Of a DNA stretch of 64,000 bases, positions 7,327 to 15,300 are shown in pieces (the stretch's first letter is position 1; each line of letters starts with the position of its first letter). This DNA is from Hyphomonadaceae bacterium (GTDB taxonomy: Bacteria; Pseudomonadota; Alphaproteobacteria; Caulobacterales; Aquidulcibacteraceae): assembly GCA_016791365.1 (NCBI GenBank), contig JAEUMT010000064.1, positions 19,245 through 83,244 on the forward strand. The letters run 5' to 3'. A program made the translations under genes and the position numbers. The notes beneath the pieces were generated by a model. The model did not search any database, was not told the origin of the DNA, and saw nothing but the letters and a program-made list of their open reading frames with translations.

Positions 7327-8037
7327 ATGACTGGAACGGAGATCGCCGACGACCAGGGCCAGCGCGCCCGCGGTGACCGGCACACGGTTGAAATTGCGGG
7401 CGCGGATTTGATCTTCCGCCCCGTGGAGCTGCGCGATCCGGTGCCGACCGGGCGTCAAATCGCGGCGGCGTTCGGATTTGAAGACGCCGACGCGGTGATT
7501 GTGTTGCAGCAGTTGCCGAACCGAGAACTAGAAGAATTGCGCCCGTCGGAAACGACGGACATTCGCGCGCGCGGCATCGAACGCTTCATAGTGATCGTTA
7601 GCGATCGCAGTTTCCGGTTCGTGGTGGACGGTCTCAAGCTCGAATGGCCGCTGGCCAATCCCACGGCGATGCTGGTGAAAACGCTCATCGGCAAGGGCGA
7701 CGACTACGAGCTGGTTCAGGAACGCGAAGATTGCCCGGATAACGTCATCGAGGATGATGAAGTGATCCACCTGCAAGGGCGGGGTACGGAGCGTTTCAAG
7801 ACGCGCCATAAAACGTCGCGCCACGTTACGGTTACCTACAACCACGAGCGCCGCGTGTTGGAGGCGCGCATTTATACGACCGAGGAATTGCTTGCCGTCT
7901 TCGGGGTGGAGCATGGATACGTGCTCGATCGCATCGCCCACGACGGCGAATTTATCGAACTCCAGCCGGGCGCACATATCCGCATCAAGGAAGGCATGGC
8001 GTTTGTTTCACACGCCCCGTGCGGTGGTTCTTCGTGA
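7327..8037 (+). CDS. Multiubiquitin protein: three tandem ubiquitin-like domains
   Basis: 236 residues from ATG 7327 (GGAG 7 nt upstream; an in-frame TTG at 7315 is unlikely). Three beta-grasp-sized segments are visible at about 18-95, 96-160 and 166-236. The first two end alike (RARGIERFIV, QGRGTERFKT) and the third ends in EGMAFVSHAPCGGSS, so a Gly-Gly is followed by two serines. This matches the Multiubiquitin domain family, the modifier encoded with E1, E2 and JAB genes in bacteria. Its stop overlaps the E2 start by four bases. Predicted role: protein modifier activated by the E1 of this operon. The serine tail suggests a precursor needing trimming. Confidence 0.85.
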   Translation: MTGTEIADDQGQRARGDRHTVEIAGADLIFRPVELRDPVPTGRQIAAAFGFEDADAVIVLQQLPNRELEELRPSETTDIRARGIERFIVIVSDRSFRFVVDGLKLEWPLANPTAMLVKTLIGKGDDYELVQEREDCPDNVIEDDEVIHLQGRGTERFKTRHKTSRHVTVTYNHERRVLEARIYTTEELLAVFGVEHGYVLDRIAHDGEFIELQPGAHIRIKEGMAFVSHAPCGGSS

Positions 8038-8363
8038 GCCGCGCCGCTGAATTTGCGCCAGTTGAGGCAGCGTGGCCGGACGCGGAGTATTTCGAGGAAA
8101 GCGGCGTGCCGTACGTGTTCTTCCCGGTACTCAAGTTTGATTCCGGAAACACACCGCACGCTATGCCCGCATTGCTCTGCCCAGCGAATCGCGACGGTTA
8201 CCCGACGCGACTTTTTCTGGAAAAGAAAATCCCTAGTCGGGGCGACAATTGGAATGTGTTCCAGATACGAAGCCGCTCATGGTGGGCGTGCTCGTGGAGG
8301 GACGTGCCGGCGTCGTTGCCCTGGCTTGCTATCCTTGCCAACCATTTGAGGCCGCTGCGATGA
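8034..8363 (+). CDS. E2-like protein of the multiubiquitin system (Prok-E2 family E type)
   Basis: 109 residues from GTG 8034, which overlaps the preceding stop (GTGA). It has the pattern I associate with the prokaryotic E2 family E: PYVFFPVLKF, then CPANRDGYPTRLFLEKKIP, RGDNWNVFQ, a Trp-rich WWACSWRDVP and a closing LANHL. Cysteines are Cys49 and Cys86, with His104 near the end; which, if any, carries the Ubl thioester cannot be settled from sequence alone. Small size and lack of the classical E2 HPN motif are typical of these divergent proteins. Position between modifier and JAB genes supports the call more than sequence does. Confidence 0.7.
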   Translation: MSRAAEFAPVEAAWPDAEYFEESGVPYVFFPVLKFDSGNTPHAMPALLCPANRDGYPTRLFLEKKIPSRGDNWNVFQIRSRSWWACSWRDVPASLPWLAILANHLRPLR

Positions 8364-8869
8364 AGGCTTGCCTGAAAATCGACGGCGCGCTGCTGGACAC
8401 TATTCGCGACGACTTGCGACGGCCCCATGCGTTCGCGCATGAACGGGTTGGATTTGTCACGGCCGGCATCATCGCGCTCGCTACGGGCGACCTCACGCTG
8501 TTGGCGCGGGACTATCGCCCGGTTGCCGATAACGACTATCTCCGTGACATGAATGTTGGCGCCATGATCGGTCCGGATGCCATGCGCAAGGGCTTGCAGT
8601 TGGCTTACGGCGCGCGTTCGGCGTTGCTGCACGTCCACACCCACGGCGGGCGTGGCGCGCCGGATTTCAGTGGTGTTGACCTTAGCGAAAGTCAGAAATT
8701 TGTGCCGAGCTTCTTCAACGTCGTGCCGTATATGCCGCACGGTATTGTGGTGCTGAGCGATACATCAGCGCGCGGTCTCTTGTGGCTCGGTCCGAAGATG
8801 GCGGCAGTTCCGGTCTTGGAGTTTGTTCGGGTCGGCGCGCCCTATGCTAGATTTGGAGCCGCCCGATGA
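8360..8869 (+). CDS. JAB/JAMM metallopeptidase of the Ubl operon
   Basis: 169 residues from ATG 8360, which overlaps the E2 stop (ATGA); the frame extends to 8249 but that would overlap most of the E2 gene. JAMM elements are present: Glu28 in FAHERVGFVTAG and the metal cluster HVHTHGGRGAPDFSGVD (His91/93/95, Ser104, Asp107), with spacing between the His pair and Ser-x-x-Asp slightly longer than in eukaryotic JAMMs. Such enzymes remove ubiquitin-like proteins from targets or trim their C-terminal tails. Here it could expose the Gly-Gly of the multiubiquitin precursor. Confidence 0.85.
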   Translation: MKACLKIDGALLDTIRDDLRRPHAFAHERVGFVTAGIIALATGDLTLLARDYRPVADNDYLRDMNVGAMIGPDAMRKGLQLAYGARSALLHVHTHGGRGAPDFSGVDLSESQKFVPSFFNVVPYMPHGIVVLSDTSARGLLWLGPKMAAVPVLEFVRVGAPYARFGAAR

Positions 8870-9756
8870 GTTGGTTGAAACGGCAGAGCTTCCTTGGGCC
8901 GAATAGCGAAGATCTACTGCGAAATGCGACAGTGGGAATCGTCGGGCTTGGCGGCGGCGGATCGCACATCGGTCAGCAGCTCGCCCATGCCGGAATCGGC
9001 AATTTTGTTGTCGTCGATCCCGACACGATTGAGGATCATAACCTCAACCGTCTCATCGGCGGTAAATTCAAGTTTTTGAAGCGTGGCAAAGCCAAGGTCG
9101 TCATCGCGCGCGATCTGATCCTAGGGATTCAACCGACGGCGCGTGTTCAAATGGAACGCTCATTGTGGCAGGTCGCCGCCGAGAGCTTGCGCAGATGCGA
9201 TGTCATCGTGGGTGGCCTCGATAGTTTCCGCGCCCGCGATGAACTGGAGCGCTTCTGCCGCCAGAACTTAATTCCGTACATCGACATGGGCATGGACGTA
9301 ACCAAAGTCGGCGACGGATTCCTTGTTGCCGGTCAGGTACTTTTGTCATCGCCTGGCGGGCCATGCCTTCGGTGCGTGGGCGTTGTCACCGATGAGCGCT
9401 TATCTGAGGAAGCCGCCAAATACGGCGCGGCCGGTGGCAAGCCACAGGTCGTGTGGCCTAACGGTGTTCTGGCCTCTATCGCGGTCGGATTGCTCATGCA
9501 GCTGATTGCGCCGTGGCATCGCAAAGCTGTCGCGTCAGTCTATCGCGAGTTCGACGGAAACACGCACATTGTGCGCGAAAGCCCGAAATGGAAGTCGCTG
9601 GAAGGGCGGTCGTGCCCGCATCATCCCGCCAATGAGCGAGGCGATCCGACATTTGATATTCGGCGATGGCTCGAAATGCCCGTGATATCGCCCAAGAAGC
9701 CACCATTCTGGCGCGCCATGCTTGAACATTTTAGCGCGTGGTGGGCGCAGCGATGA
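8866..9756 (+). CDS. ThiF/E1-like adenylyltransferase of the Ubl operon
   Basis: 296 residues, start overlapping the JAB stop (ATGA). A Rossmann nucleotide site is seen in VGIVGLGGGGSHIG (24-37), the acidic strand in VVVDPDTIEDHNLNR (48-62) and the DVIVGGLDSFRAR strand (112-124), all typical of ThiF/MoeB/E1 enzymes. Cys167 and Cys170 (GGPCLRCVG) with Cys250 and nearby histidines (CPHH) could bind zinc. E1 enzymes adenylate the C-terminal glycine of a Ubl and often form a thioester. Immediate coupling to modifier, E2 and JAB genes indicates a dedicated pathway. Confidence 0.88.
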   Translation: MSWLKRQSFLGPNSEDLLRNATVGIVGLGGGGSHIGQQLAHAGIGNFVVVDPDTIEDHNLNRLIGGKFKFLKRGKAKVVIARDLILGIQPTARVQMERSLWQVAAESLRRCDVIVGGLDSFRARDELERFCRQNLIPYIDMGMDVTKVGDGFLVAGQVLLSSPGGPCLRCVGVVTDERLSEEAAKYGAAGGKPQVVWPNGVLASIAVGLLMQLIAPWHRKAVASVYREFDGNTHIVRESPKWKSLEGRSCPHHPANERGDPTFDIRRWLEMPVISPKKPPFWRAMLEHFSAWWAQR

Positions 9757-9787
9757 GCGTGATGGATATCAAGTGGGGAATATTCAC

Positions 9788-11410
9788 GTGCTAGGCCTTG
9801 CTCTGCAAATAGCAACCATCGTCATCCTGTTGGTGGTGGCATTTCTGGTCTGGCGCTCGCGCGCACCAGCCGCGGGTAGTGATGCGGGTCTTCGCCAGGT
9901 TGAAGCGGCGATGCGAGGCGAGTTTGGATCAAGCCGGACGGAGGCGGCGGTATCTGCGCAATCGCTGCGAACCGAAGTAGGTACGCAGTTTCGCGAGTTC
10001 GCCGATGATATGCGGAAATTGCTCGGCGACGCAGGCGCGGCACAAGCGCTCCAGCTGACAACCTTCAGCACGGGTCTTGCCGATGGACGAAAAGAATCAC
10101 AGGCCGCAGCCCAGTCCCTCCGCGAGGAGGTGCTTAAGGCGTTCCAAGCCCTTTCCGACACGGTGCGCGCCAACCTCGGCCAGATGGCCCAAGGGCAGCA
10201 AAACCAATTTGAAGCCTTCGCTGCGACCCTCAATACAAATGGTGTTGCCGCCACCGCTTCGGCGAAAGAGTTCCGCGAGCAAATGACCGCGACGTTGACG
10301 CGGCTTGGTGAAGCGCAGGCCGCGCAGTTCACGCTCCTGGCCAACCAGCAAGGCGAGCGCCTCGATGAGATTGGCAAAAAATTGGCCGAACTTACTGCCA
10401 AAAATGAACAACGCTCAGAGGAATTGCGGAAAAGCGTCGAGGAGCGTCTTGAAAAACTGCGGGTCGATAATGAGGCAAAGCTCGAACAAATGCGCCTGAC
10501 CGTCGATGAAAAACTGCAAAGCACTCTGGAAACCCGTCTCGGCGAGTCCTTCAAACAGGTCAGCGAACGTCTTGAGCAGGTTCACAAAGGCCTTGGTGAA
10601 ATGCAAACGCTTGCCACCGGCGTTGGCGATCTCAAGCGCGTCCTGAGCAATGTGAAATCCAGGGGCGGCTGGGGCGAGGTGCAGCTGGGTATGCTGCTCG
10701 ACGACATGCTGACCCGCGACCAATTCGAGGCGAATGTTCGGGTGCGCCCCGATTCAAACGAGATTGTTGAATTCGCCGTTCGCTTCCCCGGCAAGGAAGA
10801 TGGGACGCCGCTCTACCTGCCCATAGACGCCAAATTCCCGCAGGAAGACTACGATCGTCTTCTGACTGCGCAGGAAGCCGGCGTCACTGAAGACATTGAT
10901 AAGGCTGGCGCGGCATTGGAGCGGGCTATCCGTGGCCAGGCAAAAACGATTTGCGAGAAATATGTGCATCCGCCCCACACCACAGACTTCGCTATTATGT
11001 ACCTGCCCACCGAAGGTCTATTCGCAGAAGTGATCCGCCGGCCAGGTTTGGCCACTGATCTGCAATCGAAGCACCGCATAATGGTGACCGGACCAACGAC
11101 GTTGGCCGCGCTGCTCAGCAGCTTGCAGATGGGTTTCCGTACGCTTGCAATTGAAAAGCGCTCAAGTGAGGTGTGGCAGGTCTTGGGCGCTGCGAAAGCA
11201 GAATTCAAGAAATACGGTGATGTCTGGGACAAGCTTGGCAAGCAACTGGATACGGCTAGGAAGACGGTTGAAGACGCGGGCAAGCGAACTCGCGCGGTCG
11301 AGCGCAAGTTGCGCGATGTTGAAACGCTTGAGCCAATTCAGGGCGCAGCCGACATTTTGGCCCTCGCGGCGCCGGATGATGATGATGACGAGCCCCATGA
11401 GGAGGGCTAG
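9788..11410 (+). CDS. rmuC: RmuC family DNA recombination protein
   Basis: 540 residues from GTG 9788, preceded by GGGGAA at good spacing and placing the start just before the membrane helix (LALQIATIVILLVVAFLVW). A long coiled coil follows (about 30-290), then the RmuC core with the family patterns RGGWGEVQLG, LPIDAKFPQEDY, FAIMYLPTEGLFAE and VTGPTTLAALL. It ends in an acidic tail. RmuC limits DNA inversions and rearrangements in E. coli and has a nuclease-like fold. It begins 31 bases after the E1 gene on the same strand, so it is probably cotranscribed with the Ubl operon; whether it shares its function is unknown. Confidence 0.92.
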   Translation: MLGLALQIATIVILLVVAFLVWRSRAPAAGSDAGLRQVEAAMRGEFGSSRTEAAVSAQSLRTEVGTQFREFADDMRKLLGDAGAAQALQLTTFSTGLADGRKESQAAAQSLREEVLKAFQALSDTVRANLGQMAQGQQNQFEAFAATLNTNGVAATASAKEFREQMTATLTRLGEAQAAQFTLLANQQGERLDEIGKKLAELTAKNEQRSEELRKSVEERLEKLRVDNEAKLEQMRLTVDEKLQSTLETRLGESFKQVSERLEQVHKGLGEMQTLATGVGDLKRVLSNVKSRGGWGEVQLGMLLDDMLTRDQFEANVRVRPDSNEIVEFAVRFPGKEDGTPLYLPIDAKFPQEDYDRLLTAQEAGVTEDIDKAGAALERAIRGQAKTICEKYVHPPHTTDFAIMYLPTEGLFAEVIRRPGLATDLQSKHRIMVTGPTTLAALLSSLQMGFRTLAIEKRSSEVWQVLGAAKAEFKKYGDVWDKLGKQLDTARKTVEDAGKRTRAVERKLRDVETLEPIQGAADILALAAPDDDDDEPHEEG

Positions 11411-11552
11411 GTCGCGTCTTGCGCCCGTCCAAGCGGAACTCGATGGCGCGGGCGTCGATCGCAGACCTAGTGCTCTGCGCCGCGTTGGGGTGTTTGGGTT
11501 CGCCCGGATCGCGTTCGCTAGAGAGCTAACTGCGCATGAAACCCGAGACGTA

Positions 11553-11582
11553 GGGACCGGCGCCCCGAAGGAGACGCCGGCC
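11553..11582 (+). terminator. Hairpin after rmuC, possible terminator
   Basis: CCGGCG (11557-11562) pairs with CGCCGG (11575-11580) around a 12-base loop, in the gap between the convergent rmuC and ssb genes. There is no U-run, so termination is a weak inference. The remaining ~180 bases after rmuC hold no gene I can support. Confidence 0.35.
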
Positions 11583-11593
11583 CAAGTGAAGGA

Positions 11594-12004
11594 CTAGGCG
11601 GCGGCTGTTACAGCTTTACCGCGCTTGGCGCGAGGGCCTGGTTCGTCGCTCTCAGCTTGTTCGCGCGGTTTCCCGCGCGCGAGAACCTCAAAGTCGCCGA
11701 ACGGTCCGACCACAAACTCGACGGTGTATTTCGTGCGACCGGTGTTGTCCTCGTAGGAGCCAGGCCGGATTTGGCCAACGAGCCTGACGCGCGTGCCTTT
11801 CTGCACGAGGGTTTCGATGCGGGCGACTTTGGCGGCGGGAAAAACCGCGACGCGATGCCAATAGGTCTTCTCGGTCCATTCGCCGTCTTCGCGCTTCCAG
11901 CGTTCCGAGGTGGCGACTGAAAGGAGGGCGAGCTTGCCGTTCTTGATTTCCTTGATCTCGACCTTGCCGACATTGCCGACGATTTCAAATTGCGCACGAT
12001 CCAT
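11594..12004 (-). CDS. ssb: Single-stranded DNA-binding protein
   Basis: 136 residues from ATG 12004 with GGAG 8 nt upstream. The OB-fold pattern is visible: FEIVGNVGKVEIKE, LALLSVATSERW, TEKTYWHRVAVF, VQKGTRVRLVGQI and TKYTVEFVVGPFG. The tail is short and ends in RAKRGKAVTAAA, without the acidic DDDIPF-like tip of housekeeping SSB, so it may not recruit the usual SSB partners. Plasmid and ICE SSBs coat entering single strands. It is on the same strand as ardC and parB and also has a hairpin leader. It converges on rmuC. Confidence 0.85.
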   Translation of the reverse strand: MDRAQFEIVGNVGKVEIKEIKNGKLALLSVATSERWKREDGEWTEKTYWHRVAVFPAAKVARIETLVQKGTRVRLVGQIRPGSYEDNTGRTKYTVEFVVGPFGDFEVLARGKPREQAESDEPGPRAKRGKAVTAAA

Positions 12005-12092
12005 GATCTTTACTCCGTTCCCGGAGGACCAGTTCCGCCGGGGTCGCGCTCGCGACGCCCTCGAACAGCGGACGGAGAGCAAGCGCAGGCGG

Positions 12093-12156
12093 CGCCGACG
12101 CAAGAGGTTGGTGCGGCGCGCAGGCGTAGCCGAGCACTCGGCCTCTTGCGTCGGCG
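12093..12156 (-). promoter_or_regulatory. Hairpin leader of ssb (candidate single-strand promoter)
   Basis: A perfect 15-bp inverted repeat, CGCCGACGCAAGAGG at 12093-12107 and its complement at 12142-12156, encloses a 34-base loop. It lies 89-152 bases upstream of the ssb start, inside a 336-base gap (12005-12340) with no gene. Weaker complementary blocks (CGGGG with GCGCTC) extend outside the arms. It lies between the stop of the restriction-methylation gene and ssb, so it could terminate the former. The placement matches hairpins upstream of ardC and parB. Confidence 0.55.
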
Positions 12157-12340
12157 TGCGACGGCCGCAGGGCATGGGCGGCGAAACGAGAGCGCGTCCC
12201 CGAGTGGATTGGTTGCAGGGACGGAAGATCATGCCGCGGCAAATGAAAGTGGCGGTTGTCGGTCGAGTTGGAAGCGAAGGGCGAGGCAAAACAATTTGTC
12301 GCTCGGCGACGTCAGACAAGCAGCGGCGGCGGCCAATCCT

Positions 12341-15300
12341 CTACGCCTCGTCGTCCGGCGCGTCGTCCAATGGGAGGTCTTCCGCGTCGTTCAATCCAGC
12401 GGGGGTAAAGGGCATGCGAGGTGGTGCAGTACGCCACATCAGCGCGACTTCTTCCGGGGTCAGGCTGTAGGCGGCATTCACGAGGTCAGAAAGCTGCTTC
12501 TCCAACGAGAAAATTTCGGCGCGTGCACGGCGCGCCGGCTCGATCGTGGCAGCGTGCTCACGCTTTAGATCAGCAATATCGGAGGCGGAGAGCTTTTGCC
12601 GTTTAGGCAGGGCGGCCATAACAGCGGCGACGAAACCATTCGGGTCGAGCGCTGCAACATTCGACAACGCGGTGGTGGCACGCTCGATGCCCCGCGTATG
12701 TCGGAGCCAGTCAACGACAATCGTATTTGCGTTCTGCACCGTAGAGGTCTTGGTGCGGACCTCGCCGACGAGTTCTTGGGCCGTCGACGCTGCGCTCGCC
12801 GAAAACGGCGCGAGCGGCAGATTGTCCATCATATAGCCCATGGGGGACAACGCTTCGTCCTTGAGGTGCGTGAGGTAGCGCCAATTGTGCCACCACGTGA
12901 TCGGGGCGTTGAGCGCGGCAAGCACTGAAAGGTCGTCCGTTGGTAAAATGAAGGTCTTATCGTTTCCAAAGCGACCTTTATCATCGAAGGCGTACGACGG
13001 ATGGAACTGGATCACTTGGTAGATGATTTTCGGACGCTCGAAGGCCTGCCAATAGTCAACGGCGTCCTGAATTTCATACCAGGCATATGTACCTTCCTTC
13101 CGTCCACTCCATTTTTCATTGGGATCGGACGATTTCCAGTTCTTCGGCTTGGGGTGTAGTTGGGATTCAAATGTCTGAAGGTGTCGGAGGACTGAAGGGT
13201 AATCAGCGATCTTGATGCCGCGACGGGCAAAGATCATCCAAAGGTTGGCCCATGGTGCGTTCCAGCGGTCAACATCTTGGCCGCGGAGATAGGGCTTGAT
13301 GATTTCGTCGGCCTTCGCATCCTCCGCAATCAAGCGATCGCGAGTCGGTGTGTCGATGAGGAATGCTTCATTGAATCCGGTTTTGATGCCGTATTGTGGA
13401 CTTACGCGAGCATAGTCCTTGAGCGGAACTCCCTTCGCTTTGAGCTTCAAGAGAAGCGCAACAACATTCGGAGGTTCAAGTGTCCAGCCCTCTTTGGAAA
13501 AGTGTGCACGCGGCAATGAATACGTAGCGGCGATAACGGCTTCGTGCAGTCCCTTCTCGGGAACGTCGTCGCGTGGAATGACGCAAACGTCTGACGCGCT
13601 GGGTGTTGCTCCAGCTTGCGGCTTCCTCACCACGACCACGGATGGGAAAACATCTGCATCCGGGAAAAATTTCTTCGCGTGACCGAAGTCCGCGACGAAT
13701 TCGAGCCAAGCCCGTTCGGCGAACATTTCGCGCAGGCCCTCGGCGTAGCCTGCGCGCATCCATTTGTTCGTTACGACATAAGAGAGACGCCCACCCGGGC
13801 GGAGCAAGGTCAGGCCCTGTTCGTAAAAATAGACGTAGAGGTCGGCTGAGCCATCATAGGTGGCAGGAAAGCCGCGCTTCAGCGCCGGCTTAATTGGCAT
13901 TATCAGTTCATGGCGCACATAGGGCGGGTTGCCGATGACGGCGTGGAATCCGCCCTGCAGCGCTGGCTCTTCCCATTGGCTCCAGACACCGGGAAAGGCG
14001 ACCTGCCAATGGTGGAAGCGCTCATCGCGTACGATGGTGCGAGCGCGGCTCAGCACAGACGCAAACCGTTCAGCGTCTTTGCGCATTGACGCGGGTACGC
14101 GATCAAGTTGGTTGCGGCCCTCTGTGCGGGGATCGCCTGCGTCGCTGGCGCCCAGTCGCACGCGCCCGCGCGCAATGTCGAAGGGGTCGCCAAACTGCCC
14201 ATCAAGCCAGGCGCGCACGGCAGCGTTGTCTTCCTTGTCGAGTTTAAGCCAATCGAGCGCAAATAGGATGTTCAAGAACGAGCCAAACGGGCGCGTTTCC
14301 TGTTCGATCCCGTCGAACAGGGTCTTCGACTGGTGGACTTCAGCGATATCGACGTCGGTGACGCGCTCAAGCTTCTGCATCGCCACGGCTTGCGCCATCG
14401 CCTTTTGCAGGGGCTCGGCGATGAGCAGTGCGGCGCCCAATTTTTCAAGACGCGCGCGGGCCTGACGAACCCAGAATCCGAACAGAGAATTCCCGCAGCG
14501 CAGATGGTGGTCGAGAAAGGAGAGCGGGGCGCCGACCGTAAACGTGTGCAGCCAGAGCGCCACTTTGGCGAGTTCTACCGCCATCGGGTTCTTATCGACG
14601 CCGTAAATGCACCGCTTGAGGATCGTGCGGCGAATAATGTGCCGATCGTCGAGATGCTCGACGACGAATGGCCATTTGTGCTGGACGGCCTGGCGGATGA
14701 TGTCTTGACGGGTGGTCTCGACGTTGTTGAGAACCGGCGATCGATATGGCGTCTCTGACCAATCAACGAGCGATTCAGATTCGGCGATAGCTGCGAGCGT
14801 TCGGTCCGCCATCCAGTCAACCAGGCTGACCAGGAAATGCCCCGAGCCCATAGCGGGGTCGCAGATCTTGAGATCGAGTATGGCGCCGGCCGGATCGAGA
14901 CCTTGAAGTTCGGCGAGGCGAAGTTCGATCGGGCGTTTGTCGCTCGCTAACGCCGCCGCGCGTTCGCGAAACGCCTGCAAGCGCTCTTCAACGAACGGGC
15001 CGACCGCCTTTTCGATGATGAGCATCACCAAGCTATCCGGCGTGTAGTAGCTGCCGGATTCGTGGCGCGCCGTGTCGTCCGCCTTGACGACGACGGCGCC
15101 CGCATCGACCTGCAGTTCGTATTCGAGCGTGCGTTCGTACACCGTGCCCAATTGCTGGACCGAGAGGTCACGATAATTGATGTAGCGCGGTTCGCCGTCT
15201 TCGATCCGATGCGACAGGCCGTAGATCACGTCGGCGATGGTGGCGTCCGGTAGTTCGACGCGGCCGAGCAATGGCGCGTTCTCTTTCGTGAACAGGCCGC

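Noticed and set aside
9753..9794. 13-codon frame (ATG overlapping the E1 stop) before rmuC
   Set aside because: No independent ribosome site, and it overlaps the rmuC ribosome site and start; more likely chance.
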